Source: a virus
Virus record (IMG/VR): IMGVR_UViG_3300029267_001213
Coordinates: 22,554-86,553 of that record
Direction: 5' to 3' (one strand)
Length of the DNA stretch: 64,000 nt
Notes under the pieces: generated by a model
Databases searched by the model: none
What the model was told of the DNA's origin: nothing
Seen by the model: only the letters and a program-made list of their open reading frames with translations
In this document: positions 19,142-26,356 of the stretch, in pieces
Layout: each line of letters starts with the position of its first letter
Position numbering within the stretch: position 1 is the first letter of the stretch
Position numbers and translations under genes: made by a program

Positions 19142-19272
19142 AAAACAGCCCGGCTAACCAGAGAGTGAATGATCAGCCGGGCTAAAAAGGGTAACGGAGT
19201 TAATATAGCAGAAAAAAAATTAATGTCTACTCTGGTTAATCAGAGTACACTGAAGACACGGAGGAAAAAACG
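19142..19272 (+). other. Intergenic gap with two hairpins between tail and lysis modules
   Basis: Besides the hairpin at 19147-19183, a second perfect 7-bp stem with a 6-base loop lies at 19228-19247 (tactctg / cagagta). Between them is an A-rich stretch. A good ribosome-binding site (ggagg) precedes the gene at 19273. No convincing sigma70 promoter is seen. Confidence 0.5.
19147..19183. terminator. Hairpin, terminator-like
   Basis: Perfect 9-bp inverted repeat agcccggct / agccgggct around a 19-base loop at the end of the tail operon. The T-run side needed for intrinsic termination lies on the minus strand (the + strand has a long A run upstream); downstream on + it is followed by aaaaagg. 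It therefore fits leftward termination, or Rho/processing-type ending of the rightward transcript. Confidence 0.4.
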
Positions 19273-19581
19273 ATGGACTTTTTTGAAATACTTTTAAGCG
19301 TGAATTTCCTTTTACTGGCTGCAGGAGCCGGAGTAATTCTGGAGATACTGAGAAAGGTTCTCCCTGATAAAATCGAAAAGCACAAAGTGTTTAAGATAAT
19401 CCTTCCTTTACTGCCATTCATTCTGGCAACAGCCGGTTCTTTTATTCCGGGATTAAGCCCTGCGGAAAATCTGGCACAGTCGGTCGTGTTTGGATTACTG
19501 GCCGGCGCTTTGGCTGGATCTGTTTATCCGGCAGTTAAACGATTTATTAAAATGTTCGTAAAGAATAAGGCAGCGGAATGA
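19273..19581 (+). CDS. Holin-like membrane protein
   Basis: 102 residues with three probable membrane spans (about 5-25, 42-60, 70-90) and a basic C-terminus (KRFIKMFVKNKAAE). Size, topology and the following membrane genes suggest a holin. The N-terminus has few charges before the first span. No close family was recognised, so the function is inferred from architecture. Confidence 0.55.
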   Translation: MDFFEILLSVNFLLLAAGAGVILEILRKVLPDKIEKHKVFKIILPLLPFILATAGSFIPGLSPAENLAQSVVFGLLAGALAGSVYPAVKRFIKMFVKNKAAE

Positions 19582-19901
19582 TTCCGTGGATTACAGTTCT
19601 TAAGATTGTCGGCGTGCTGGGCGGCGTGGCAATCCTGATAGCGGTCATTAGGAATCTATGCAGACGATTCGGCTGGTTTGGTTCAGGTGGGAAAGTTACT
19701 GCGGACGATGCAAAAGAGGCATTGAAAATTCTGGAAGATGCCGTGGAGAAACATGATAAGGACAGGGACGCTATAAATTCCAGTCACACGGAAAAAAAGA
19801 AAGCTGCAAAAGCTGCCTTGGAGAAGATTCGTAATGAATCAAATAAAAAGAGTCTGGAAGATGTACTCAACAGGTCACATAAAATACGCCGCGGTCGTTA
19901 G
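19578..19901 (+). CDS. Membrane-anchored coiled-coil protein, inner-membrane spanin-like
   Basis: 107 residues. One N-terminal membrane span (about 5-25), then a long charged helical domain (DAKEALKILEDAVEKHDKDRD; KKAAKAALEKIRNESNK). This is the layout of Rz-type i-spanins. It overlaps the holin-like stop by 4 bp, and the next gene starts inside it in another frame, as Rz/Rz1 pairs often do. Confidence 0.5.
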   Translation: MIPWITVLKIVGVLGGVAILIAVIRNLCRRFGWFGSGGKVTADDAKEALKILEDAVEKHDKDRDAINSSHTEKKKAAKAALEKIRNESNKKSLEDVLNRSHKIRRGR

Positions 19902-20406
19902 TTGTTTCATAGCGATTATTCTGGCGGCACAGAATTCATATGCGGATGACCAGTGCAAGGTGCAGGACTACGAGTCGGACAGAGAGCCGGATTTCAAGTG
20001 TCCTTCTCCGGGCGAACTGGAATTGCTCGGACATGTAGACCTCGAGCGTCCTGTTGTTTTGAAGGAAGGCGATATTGCTCCATATGAAGGAGCCTTATAT
20101 ACGAAGGCGGCGATCATCGAAACAGATTTGCAGATAATGGCACTGCGGCAGTTACGATGGCTGGACGGATGGAAAAGGCGACGGCTTCATCTGGCGGATA
20201 CTGAGCTACGCAGATCAATGCACGATGCCAAGCTGGTTATAGCGGAAGCGGAAATACTTTCACTGAAACAGGAGAACAGCAGGTTGAGCGAGGAGGCGGA
20301 AGTGCAATGGTATGAGGAGCCGGTATTATGGCTGGCGGTGGGCACGGTTATTGGCGCGGTTCTCGGTGGGGGAATCGGTTACGGATATTCTCTGATTTCA
20401 CGTTAA
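19834..20406 (+). CDS. Exported protein with C-terminal membrane span, spanin-partner candidate
   Basis: 190 residues. The start is ATG 19834, with ggagaag 7 bp upstream; ATG 19861 is an alternative. A basic n-region and hydrophobic segment (YAAVVSCFIAIILAAQNSYA) look like a signal peptide; a helical region (about 95-155) and a C-terminal Gly-rich span (VIGAVLGGGIGYGYSL) follow. It begins inside the preceding gene by 68 bp. It is larger than a classical Rz1 and has no lipobox, so it may be an unusual spanin or another envelope protein. Confidence 0.5.
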   Translation: MNQIKRVWKMYSTGHIKYAAVVSCFIAIILAAQNSYADDQCKVQDYESDREPDFKCPSPGELELLGHVDLERPVVLKEGDIAPYEGALYTKAAIIETDLQIMALRQLRWLDGWKRRRLHLADTELRRSMHDAKLVIAEAEILSLKQENSRLSEEAEVQWYEEPVLWLAVGTVIGAVLGGGIGYGYSLISR

Positions 20407-20548
20407 AAAACACGGAAAAACCAAGGAAATAGCGGCATTTATTCCGTAACTATGCGGAATCATTAGGGAACTTTCTGTCTTTTTATGTCGATTTTCCTTG
20501 ATACCAATATAGAATATAATTTATACTTAAAATAAAGGAGGCAGCACG
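20407..20548 (+). promoter_or_regulatory. Non-coding gap with weak promoter candidate
   Basis: An AT-rich gap ends with tataat at 20515-20520 upstream of a strong aaggagg ribosome-binding site. The best -35 at 17-bp spacing is poor (tttcc). The partial repeats attccgtaac / gcggaatcat suggest a small stem. No open frame of note. Confidence 0.3.
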
Positions 20549-20926
20549 ATGAAACTAATAAATAAAAAACACTACATTAACAAGGACGCGGCAATTGGGA
20601 AACTGAAGAAGGACCTGATGTCTCTTTTATTCGTGAATCCATTTTGCAGATTGGAAGCAAAATTCACGAGAGACGGCTGGCGGTGCGTGGTTGTTGAAAA
20701 AGGCAACGTTATAAAGCGCCCAAGAATTGAGACTGTCGAAGCACTTGCAAGAGCCGGTTACCTGAAGGCGGACAGGCTGGACCCGGATAAAAAGAAATCT
20801 TATCTGTACAATCCGACGGAAAAACTTTTCCGGAAAGTTCTCAAACTTCAGCACAAGGCAGCGGGCCCGGCGGATGTGTTCGATGCAATGATGAGGAGGT
20901 CAGCGACTTTTAATCTGTATGCTTAA
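20549..20926 (+). CDS. Hypothetical protein
   Basis: 125 residues, basic, with strand-then-helix order: KLKKDLMSLLFVNPFCRLEAKF, DGWRCVVVEKG, then a helix IETVEALARAGYLKADRL and a C-terminal basic helix. No family recognised. It has an excellent ribosome-binding site (aaaggaggcagcacg). It is the first gene of the small-gene region, and its stop codon is the first base-paired codon of RNA element E1. Confidence 0.55.
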   Translation: MKLINKKHYINKDAAIGKLKKDLMSLLFVNPFCRLEAKFTRDGWRCVVVEKGNVIKRPRIETVEALARAGYLKADRLDPDKKKSYLYNPTEKLFRKVLKLQHKAAGPADVFDAMMRRSATFNLYA

Positions 20927-20973
20927 TCAATGATGACTGCCTATCGGCAACGGTAGGCAGAGATGATTGATTA
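20924..20973 (+). ncRNA. Two-stem RNA element, copy E1
   Basis: Outer stem 8 bp (taatcaat 20924-20931 with attgatta 20966-20973), 5x5 internal loop, inner stem 9 bp (ctgcctatc 20937-20945 with ggtaggcag 20952-20960, one G.U) and 6-base loop ggcaac. Copies E2 and E3 share the design with different bases in the stems, so pairing rather than sequence is preserved. Confidence 0.6.
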
Positions 20974-21166
20974 ATCACTGTTCTTTGAAATGCGAATCGG
21001 AACGAAGACATCAGCTTCCAAGAAAAATGTCCCGTTCCACTTTTAACAATTCTTGGCGAGTATCAAAGCGGCCAGAAAAACTGAGGCAAAAAGTAAGACC
21101 TCTTAAACAAATCCTTACCGGATGGCGGCGATACTTTTCCTAGCCGACAGGCAAAACGGAAAGCCA
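20974..21166 (+). ncRNA. Non-coding, possibly structured RNA between E1 and E2
   Basis: About 190 bp with no plausible gene. It contains a nested stem (ggaacg ... cgttcc, inside it gacat ... atgtc, around 20999-21038) and GC-rich segments at 21115-21165. It is bracketed by two copies of the two-stem element, so it may be a processed RNA. This is inference from structure only. Confidence 0.35.
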
Positions 21167-21225
21167 GCTTAATTGTTGTTAGAGTGCATCATTGGTAGAT
21201 GGTGCACTCAATAGAATGATTAAGC
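21167..21225 (+). ncRNA. Two-stem RNA element, copy E2
   Basis: Outer stem 8 bp (gcttaatt with gattaagc, one G.U), 7x8 internal loop, inner stem 9 bp (gagtgcatc 21182-21190 with ggtgcactc 21201-21209) and a 10-base loop. The inner stem has the same length as in E1 and E3, but its bases are changed in a compensated way (TGCA pairs replace CCTA/TAGG). Confidence 0.55.
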
Positions 21226-21234
21226 GAGCAAAAA

Positions 21235-21262
21235 AAAACGTCCACCACCAGATCATAAAAAA
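21235..21262 (+). repeat. CGTCCACCACC leader motif, copy A
   Basis: aaaacgtccaccaccag followed by atcataaaaaa lies between RNA element E2 and the HNH gene. It shares 15 bases exactly with the copy at 36952 and differs by one inserted c from the copy at 25130. Confidence 0.35.
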
Positions 21263-21286
21263 CAGATTAAAAAAAAGGAGGCGACC

Positions 21287-21682
21287 ATGAATAGGAAAGA
21301 AAAGAATCAAGGCATGAATTGGGTTAGGCAGTCAACAAGGTTGGCTATCTATCTCAGAGACGGACTTGCTTGTGCGTATTGCGGCGACTCATTGGAACAA
21401 GGCGCACAGCTCACGTTGGATCATTTGAAGCCGCATTCGAAAGGCGGAACGAATGAGGCGAAGAATTTAGTAACGTGTTGCCATAGGTGCAACAGTGCAC
21501 GCGGCAACAGGCCGGTGAAAACATTTTGCAAGACGGTAGCCGAGTATCTTAATCACGATGCGGATCCGGATGAGATTCTCAAGCATGTCAGGCGGACAGC
21601 TCGCAGGCAGTTACCACGGAAGGAAGCACGCAAGCTGATAAAGCGCAGAGGTTCCGTGGCGAGAGTACTGGCGAGAATGTAA
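21287..21682 (+). CDS. HNH endonuclease
   Basis: 131 residues. It has the HNH core with zinc-binding pairs: CAYCGD near residue 29, LDHLKPHSKGGTNEAKNLVTCCHRCN with the catalytic His in DH, the Asn and the second Cys pair. A basic C-terminal tail (RRTARRQLPRKEARKLIKRR) probably contacts DNA. It is a free-standing nuclease, possibly a homing enzyme or a packaging or host-DNA nicking nuclease. Strong ribosome-binding site aaaggaggcgacc. Confidence 0.85.
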   Translation: MNRKEKNQGMNWVRQSTRLAIYLRDGLACAYCGDSLEQGAQLTLDHLKPHSKGGTNEAKNLVTCCHRCNSARGNRPVKTFCKTVAEYLNHDADPDEILKHVRRTARRQLPRKEARKLIKRRGSVARVLARM

Positions 21683-21721
21683 GCGAATAAAAAAATGTAA
21701 ACCATAAAAAGGAGGCGAGTT

Positions 21722-22075
21722 ATGAGAATTAATTACACATGCAAAAAATGCGGTCAGATAATTCCGAAGAAAGATATTGATGAATTTCAGGATGGATTGA
21801 AATGCGGCGGTGATCCTGAATGGGATTGTATTCCTGCATGGTGTGGTGATTGTGCTGAAAAATGTTCGGCTGGCTCGGCAGAGCCGTATGATGAAATACA
21901 GGAAAAGAATCCTGTAAAATCATATTTGGCGGACATCAAATACAATGTAGATTTACTTCTGGCAGATAAGGATTTCATGGAAAACTTTGAAGACAGCGAG
22001 CATGTTGTTACGGAACTGGAGAAGGCCAGAAAGATACTTTGCAATGTATGGGATTACATTGGTGAGAGAAAATAA
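21722..22075 (+). CDS. Small zinc-ribbon protein, unknown
   Basis: 117 residues. N-terminal cysteine pairs CKKCGQIIPKKD and CIPAWCGDCAEKC suggest a zinc ribbon; the second half is helical and acidic. The ribbon recurs at the C-terminus of the protein at 24759 (CENCGKRI ... YCADCAE), implying a mobile domain within this region. Function unknown. Confidence 0.6.
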   Translation: MRINYTCKKCGQIIPKKDIDEFQDGLKCGGDPEWDCIPAWCGDCAEKCSAGSAEPYDEIQEKNPVKSYLADIKYNVDLLLADKDFMENFEDSEHVVTELEKARKILCNVWDYIGERK

Positions 22076-22089
22076 AGGAGATCAGAACA

Positions 22090-22284
22090 ATGAAAAAAGC
22101 AATAAAGAAAATAAAAGTTAATTCAATGGGTGAGGCGCACAAAATAGCAATGGCGGTTGCTTTTAATTCTGGCAGGACAATCGAGGCCAGAGAAATGTTC
22201 GGCTGCTTTTTAATAATAAAAAATTCAGAGACTGTTTTGGCCATAGTTGGGGTTGGTCAAAAAAGTAAAGGAGATGTACAATGA
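22090..22284 (+). CDS. Hypothetical protein
   Basis: 64 residues, basic N-terminus followed by a helix and a hydrophobic strand (FGCFLIIKNSETVLAIVGVG). Ribosome-binding site aaaggagatcagaac. Overlaps the next gene by 4 bp. No family recognised. Confidence 0.5.
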   Translation: MKKAIKKIKVNSMGEAHKIAMAVAFNSGRTIEAREMFGCFLIIKNSETVLAIVGVGQKSKGDVQ

Positions 22285-22514
22285 GTAAAATAGAAACCGA
22301 CAGAAGAGAAATACTGGACGCTATTCATGCATTGGAATACGCAAATGAAAACGATTATGCATTGGATGGCATTACAGACGAAGATGTAAAAAATTTCAGA
22401 GCTGTAGGCGGGGCAATATTTGAACTGAGAAAAAATTCTGCTGTTCGGAATTTATGCAGGAGCTTGAATCTCAGCATGGAAGACGTTCTGAACATTGCCA
22501 TAAGATTTATGTGA
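22281..22514 (+). CDS. Hypothetical helical protein, paralogue of the N-terminal half at 24759
   Basis: 77 residues. It shares the pattern R-x-EI-x2-AI ... ENDY-x4-GITD-x2-V-x2-FR-x2-G and LCRSLNLS-x2-DVLNIA with the gene at 24759-25127. The C-terminal helices resemble a helix-turn-helix but there is no diagnostic motif. The ATG overlaps the previous stop (ATGA). Confidence 0.55.
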   Translation: MSKIETDRREILDAIHALEYANENDYALDGITDEDVKNFRAVGGAIFELRKNSAVRNLCRSLNLSMEDVLNIAIRFM

Positions 22515-22522
22515 GCGATGCA

Positions 22523-22702
22523 ATGACAAACAGGAAAGGTAAAATAAGGAAAGTAAAAATAACCAATCAAAGGCGAGCGAAGTGTTTCTACTGCAAGCGC
22601 ACGGAACCAAGCTCAAAACGACTTCGAGAATTTGAAGCAATGCCGGACGAAGAATTCGACAGATTTTATTGCGGATGCCGGGATCCTGTTTCTAGACGAT
22701 AA
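22523..22702 (+). CDS. Small zinc-finger protein
   Basis: 59 residues from ATG 22523; an in-frame start at 22454 would lie inside the previous gene. Very basic N-terminus, then CFYCKRTEPSSKRL and CGCRD, a possible zinc-binding site. The ribosome-binding site is weak, so translation is likely coupled to the gene ending at 22514. Function unknown. Confidence 0.45.
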   Translation: MTNRKGKIRKVKITNQRRAKCFYCKRTEPSSKRLREFEAMPDEEFDRFYCGCRDPVSRR

Positions 22703-22816
22703 CCTTTTTTCAATCAGAAATAATTTTATAGCCAAGCGAAAGCCGGAACATTGTTTCCGGCTTGTCGGAGTGTGGCGACTCCGGCCTGATGAGCAGCCGA
22801 AAAAAAGAGGTGAGCT
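22703..22816 (+). other. Intergenic gap with two abutting hairpins
   Basis: Two stems follow without a gap: 9 bp (aagccggaa / ttccggctt, 22740-22763, 6-base loop) and 8 bp (gtcggagt / actccggc, 22764-22785, 6-base loop). Directly after comes ctgatgag and an A-run with the ribosome-binding site of 22817. There is no T-run, so a regulatory leader is more likely than a terminator. Confidence 0.5.
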
Positions 22817-23020
22817 ATGAAAAACAAAAAGGCGAAAAAGAAACTGAATGAGGCGGAACGAGAGTACAGCAAAGTACTTCGGACATATTCCGATACGATG
22901 CTGGCCGAAACGATTGAGACGCTTGTGAGAGAGCACAAGAATCTCAGGATGAAAAAGACCATGGCAATTCATGAAGCACAGCGGCGTGGTTTTGCTGGCA
23001 TTTGCCAGTCAAAAAAATAG
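22817..23020 (+). CDS. Small helical basic protein
   Basis: 67 residues, almost wholly helical and charged (LNEAEREYSKVLRTYSDTMLAETIETLVREHK), likely a coiled coil. No family recognised. Stop TAG, followed 10 bp later by the next gene. Confidence 0.5.
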   Translation: MKNKKAKKKLNEAEREYSKVLRTYSDTMLAETIETLVREHKNLRMKKTMAIHEAQRRGFAGICQSKK

Positions 23021-23029
23021 GAGGCGAAA

Positions 23030-23299
23030 ATGAAGGGCAAAATTAAAATCGAATCGTTGAAGCGGTTCTTAGCAGTGAAGGTGGACGAGGCAACGTTACA
23101 ATCGGATGAGTATCGCAAAAAGGGCGAACACAAGGCGGCAGATATAGCGCATGGCCGGACGGATGCTTATGTGTATTTGTTCGATTTGTTTTTAAGAATT
23201 GATGATGCTGAGAATCCGGACAGTGATTTGAATCATCGAGTGCAGACAATATCTGCACAGATAAGGAGATTACAAAATGAAAAAGCGAAAGGGATCTAA
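23030..23299 (+). CDS. Hypothetical protein
   Basis: 89 residues, helical; contains DEYRKKGEHKAADIAHGRTDAYVYLFDLFLR and ends IRRLQNEKAKGI. Ribosome-binding site aataggaggcgaaa. Its last 23 bases overlap a 22-residue frame with its own ribosome-binding site. No family recognised. Confidence 0.5.
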   Translation: MKGKIKIESLKRFLAVKVDEATLQSDEYRKKGEHKAADIAHGRTDAYVYLFDLFLRIDDAENPDSDLNHRVQTISAQIRRLQNEKAKGI

Positions 23300-23345
23300 T
23301 AAACCGAAGCCGATTAGCAATGAGGACGTCAAACATTGGGCGTAG
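23277..23345 (+). CDS. Possible 22-residue mini-protein
   Basis: Very short, Lys/Pro-rich frame ending DVKHWA. It is listed because a textbook ribosome-binding site (aaggagattacaaa) precedes its ATG inside the preceding gene. It could be a real micropeptide or simply a translational relay; nothing else supports it. Confidence 0.3.
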   Translation: MKKRKGSNKPKPISNEDVKHWA

Positions 23346-23368
23346 CCAAATAAAAAAGAGGGTGAATC

Positions 23369-23845
23369 ATGAACATTATTAAAAAGAACAGCGGTCACAA
23401 AATAGCAATGGTCAGCCATGCGAGAGCTTGTCAGAATAAAAATAATTATGAAGATGAAAATCTTCCAAAGGACAAGGCTACTCTGGTATTTTTCCTTATG
23501 AGAAAATGGCTGGAGATTGGAAATAAAAATGCATGGATCAGAGAGAGTATGGATCCTCCATTCAATGTGGAATCATTTTGCCCGTGTTTGTCCAGAGAAG
23601 ACCTTCAAGAAAAATTCGAACATGGGAACTGGTGTCTCGGTCAGGCGTTTTATTACCTGAAGGATGGCAAGGGTTATTGCTTTATCAATCAGATCAACGG
23701 CGGTGATGAATGGCTGGTTATCAGAAACTGTATTCAGTTTGAAAGTGTGACCATGGCGGCTGTAATACGGGACGGAAAATTTGAGGACTTTCTTGACCGG
23801 ATCGAAAAGGCTACAGACAGCCAGTTAGCAAGACTGGAATACTAA
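23369..23845 (+). CDS. Hypothetical protein
   Basis: 158 residues, mixed helix/strand, several Cys (FCPCLS, NWCLGQAF) and two Trp-rich segments. LGQAFYYLKDGKGYCFINQINGGDEWLVI looks like an antiparallel sheet. No family recognised. Ribosome-binding site gagggtgaatc. Confidence 0.5.
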   Translation: MNIIKKNSGHKIAMVSHARACQNKNNYEDENLPKDKATLVFFLMRKWLEIGNKNAWIRESMDPPFNVESFCPCLSREDLQEKFEHGNWCLGQAFYYLKDGKGYCFINQINGGDEWLVIRNCIQFESVTMAAVIRDGKFEDFLDRIEKATDSQLARLEY

Positions 23846-23855
23846 GGAGAGGACA

Positions 23856-24086
23856 ATGCCAAAGAAACAGAACAAGGAAAAGAAAATTCGGGAACTGGAC
23901 AAAGAGATAAGAAAGACATTCCGTGAAATTTCGGACATCGGTTACGAGCTTTTCGATCTCTCAGGCGTAACATGGCAGGAGCAGGAGATACTTGAAGAAC
24001 GGTTTAAGGACCTGCATGTAAAAAAGAACCGGTTAGTCAGAAAGTTCAAGCGTCTTACCGGGGAGGGAAAATACGATGCCTTATAA
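23856..24086 (+). CDS. Small coiled-coil protein
   Basis: 76 residues, two charged helices (IRELDKEIRKTFREISDIGYEL and ILEERFKDLHVKKNRLVRKF) that probably pair. No family recognised. Overlaps the following gene by 11 bp. Confidence 0.5.
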   Translation: MPKKQNKEKKIRELDKEIRKTFREISDIGYELFDLSGVTWQEQEILEERFKDLHVKKNRLVRKFKRLTGEGKYDAL

Positions 24087-24567
24087 AATTGAATGGAACG
24101 GCGGAGATTATAGCAACGTGGAACACGGAAGGTTTTATTGGGATGGCGAGTGCGGTCCATGCGGAAGGCCATCTGTAAAACGCAAAGGAGGGGTGAATAA
24201 AAATATACCGATTGTGGTTGATGCGTTTCTGGATTGCAGAGGGTATTCTCCGCAGTTGATCAGGATGCAGGGGTTATCTTTCATTGCTGGTGAGATTGTA
24301 GCGAAAGCATTGCACGACAGAATATCTTTCCTGCGGTGCAGTCATCCGGCAATAGGTTATGGTCCCGGCGGCAAGAAAACATACTTCTTGGTTCATCCCG
24401 GATTGATTGATCGTTTTATGACAGTATCCGGCTGGGGTGGTCGTAATGACAAGGAGAAGGGTCGGTCGGATGCCATAGGCGAAGTGGCATTGGCGATGAT
24501 AGATTTAATTCCTTCGGCGGATGAATGCGAAAAGATGGCAGCCAGCATCAAGGAGAAAGCAAAATAA
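24076..24567 (+). CDS. Hypothetical protein
   Basis: 163 residues. Gly-rich loops (GYGPGGKKTYFLVHPGLI; GWGGRNDKEKGRSD) between helices; an N-terminal CGPCGR motif. No family recognised. The ATG is internal to the preceding gene's end, with a gggaggg ribosome-binding site. Confidence 0.5.
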   Translation: MPYKIEWNGGDYSNVEHGRFYWDGECGPCGRPSVKRKGGVNKNIPIVVDAFLDCRGYSPQLIRMQGLSFIAGEIVAKALHDRISFLRCSHPAIGYGPGGKKTYFLVHPGLIDRFMTVSGWGGRNDKEKGRSDAIGEVALAMIDLIPSADECEKMAASIKEKAK

Positions 24568-24580
24568 AGAGAGGTAAGCA

Positions 24581-24766
24581 ATGGCTAAGAAATATTATCA
24601 GGTCACTTTGACAGTGACGGTCGAAGAAAATGATCTTATCGAATCAGAACTGGATGTTGAAGGATGGATATGGAATCAGCTTCATGAAGAGAATGAGTAT
24701 ATGGAACTTAATGCTATTAATGCAACAGAACATGTAAACCTTAAAAAGGAGGCGGGCTATGAATGA
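24581..24766 (+). CDS. Small acidic hypothetical protein
   Basis: 61 residues: an N-terminal strand KKYYQVTLTVTVEENDL then an acidic helix (LHEENEYMELNAINA). Ribosome-binding site agagaggtaagc. Overlaps the next gene by 8 bp. Unknown function. Confidence 0.5.
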   Translation: MAKKYYQVTLTVTVEENDLIESELDVEGWIWNQLHEENEYMELNAINATEHVNLKKEAGYE

Positions 24767-25127
24767 CATAAGAAAGAAACTGATGGACATGGACCGGGAA
24801 AAAATTTACAGCGCGATTCTAAAGCACGATTCAGAAAACGAGAATGATTATACTCGGGAGGGAATAACAGACCGAGAGGTGAGGATGTTTCGCATAATAG
24901 GAATGCGCGGGATGGATGCCTTGTGGGTTGACGTAAAAGATTTGGCGAAGATGTTGAATCTGTCCGGCGAGACAGTCATGTCTATAGCGGAAGAATATTT
25001 TTCAATCTGCGAAAACTGCGGCAAGCGTATTACGGAATATGATATTAAAGTTTATCGGGACGGTGTAAATCATCCGGATGGCATTCCGTCATATTGTGCA
25101 GATTGCGCGGAATTAGAATCAGCATAA
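24759..25127 (+). CDS. Two-domain protein: helical domain fused to zinc ribbon
   Basis: 122 residues. Residues 1-80 are similar to the whole protein at 22281 (ENDYTREGITDREVRMFR; MLNLSGETVMSIAEE). Residues 83-118 (CENCGKRITEYDIKVYRDG ... YCADCAE) are similar to the N-terminus of the protein at 21722 (CKKCGQIIPKKDIDEFQDG ... CGDCAE). It therefore looks like a fusion, or the ancestor, of two separate neighbours. Ribosome-binding site aaaggaggcgggct. Confidence 0.6.
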   Translation: MNDIRKKLMDMDREKIYSAILKHDSENENDYTREGITDREVRMFRIIGMRGMDALWVDVKDLAKMLNLSGETVMSIAEEYFSICENCGKRITEYDIKVYRDGVNHPDGIPSYCADCAELESA

Positions 25128-25129
25128 AT

Positions 25130-25163
25130 AAAACCGTCCACCACCAGCCCCATAAAAAAGGAG
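25130..25163 (+). repeat. CGTCCACCACC leader motif, copy B
   Basis: The short sequence aaaaccgtccaccaccag stands directly before the a-rich ribosome-binding site region (cataaaaaaggag) of the gene at 25171. A near-identical string occurs at 21235-21252 before the HNH gene, and a third inside the replication gene at 36952-36968. It could be a regulatory site or replication iteron; unproven. Confidence 0.35.
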
Positions 25164-25170
25164 AGGCAAT

Positions 25171-25368
25171 ATGGATTACAAAACAAGAACAACATTAACA
25201 GAAAACAATGAAGGCAAATGGACGGTATCTGTTCAGGCATATGATAAGACCGTCTGGACAGGCGGGTATTATCATTCTTTTGGTGAGGCTTGTGCAGCTG
25301 CCGAGCGTGCAATAGGCGACGTTTATCAAATGATTGCAAGGCGCGAAGGAGGAGAAAAAAAATGTTGA
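25171..25368 (+). CDS. Hypothetical protein
   Basis: 65 residues: strand-rich start (TRTTLTENNEGKWTVSVQAYDKTVWTGGY) then a helix (FGEACAAAERAIGDVYQMI), a beta-beta-alpha layout. No family recognised. Overlaps the next start by 7 bp; the aaggagg within its end serves the next gene. Confidence 0.5.
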   Translation: MDYKTRTTLTENNEGKWTVSVQAYDKTVWTGGYYHSFGEACAAAERAIGDVYQMIARREGGEKKC

Positions 25369-25652
25369 ACCTTTCAGACAGCATGCTCAAGGAATTGAGA
25401 ATTCTCAAAAGACATTCGGACGGCAAGATGGCATTCGGCATGAAGATCAAGGATAAGCCTCCGGTGTGCAGAACTGAAATGTTACTTAGCGTAGCTAATG
25501 AATTCGTTCAAAAAGGTTATGCAACATTCATGGATATTGATAAATCCAGAGTGAAGATAACCAAGGAGGGAGAAAAGCTCGTAGAAAAATTTTTTAATCG
25601 CAAGACATACAAGGCCGATAAGCGGTTTAATTATCTGGCACAGTCCAAGTAA
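25362..25652 (+). CDS. Possible winged-helix small protein
   Basis: 96 residues from ATG 25362. Helix (SDSMLKELRILKRHSDGKMAFG), helix (CRTEMLLSVANEFVQKG) and a hairpin (YATFMDIDKSRVKITKEGEKLVEKF) follow the order of winged-helix DNA-binding domains. The alternative upstream start has no ribosome-binding site. The call rests only on predicted secondary structure. Confidence 0.45.
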   Translation: MLNLSDSMLKELRILKRHSDGKMAFGMKIKDKPPVCRTEMLLSVANEFVQKGYATFMDIDKSRVKITKEGEKLVEKFFNRKTYKADKRFNYLAQSK

Positions 25653-25669
25653 TAAAAAGGAGGGTAACA

Positions 25670-26332
25670 ATGAACGGAACAAAAAACGCAGACAGGCCGA
25701 AGGAATTCGGACAGGTATGTGTATGGCCGGGAACGGTAGTGAAGACGGCGAGGGCTGAAGGAGACAGCGTAAAAGATTTCGAAGAGCATGTGCGAAAAGA
25801 ATTTGGCGTGCGGGTAATGTATCTTGAGGAGATTACAACAGCCCCGGACATCGAGAATGGTAAACCTGTTGAAGGCACAGGCGGAAGGAATGATTTGTTT
25901 TTCGCTGTACACAATGAGGACGTTGAAAAGTTCGCAGTGCCGAGGCTGTCGGTGGGAATCCGCTGGATAGGCGATGTCCTGTCAAAAGAAAATTATCTGA
26001 GTCCAATATATCCGGAGAGGGTATTTGAGTACGTTTTGAGAAAAGATGTGCTTACGAAATACGCGGATGATGATGGCGAAGATGATGATTGTGATTCCTA
26101 CTTCGAAGACATTGAGCGTCTGGAAGAAATCCGTGAAAGGATGCATGAGCTTCTGGAGGAGGCCGAAGAAATAGTTCGTAATTTCGAAGGCGGCGATATG
26201 GCATACCAGAGGGCGAAGAGTTACTGGCTGGCACATATCAAAACGGCATTGGACGATGAGCATGATTATCTTGGCGGTTCAATGGTAACCATGGAGGACA
26301 CTATTAACGAGATGGAGAAAGTAAACCAGTAA
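25670..26332 (+). CDS. Conserved phage protein of unknown function
   Basis: 220 residues. The N-terminal half carries a pattern I recognise from phage hypothetical proteins: FGQVCVWPGTVV, FEEHVRKEFGVRVMYLEEITTAPD, GGRNDLFFAVHNEDVEKFAVPRLSVGIRW. The C-terminal half is acidic and coiled coil (FEDIERLEEIRERMHELLEEAEEI). Function is not known for this family to my knowledge. Confidence 0.6.
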   Translation: MNGTKNADRPKEFGQVCVWPGTVVKTARAEGDSVKDFEEHVRKEFGVRVMYLEEITTAPDIENGKPVEGTGGRNDLFFAVHNEDVEKFAVPRLSVGIRWIGDVLSKENYLSPIYPERVFEYVLRKDVLTKYADDDGEDDDCDSYFEDIERLEEIRERMHELLEEAEEIVRNFEGGDMAYQRAKSYWLAHIKTALDDEHDYLGGSMVTMEDTINEMEKVNQ

Positions 26333-26356
26333 AAACAGAAAGGAGTAACAGAAAGC

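Noticed and set aside
19147-19183. Ordinary rightward intrinsic terminator for the tail operon
   Set aside because: The stem is good but no T-run follows on the + strand; the A-run lies upstream, which fits the opposite direction. Kept only as a terminator-like hairpin.
22764-22810. Hammerhead ribozyme core (ctgatgag ... cgaaa) after a stem
   Set aside because: The stem II segment between the conserved parts is too short (gcagcc), extra bases separate stem I from the core, and no stem III complement is present.
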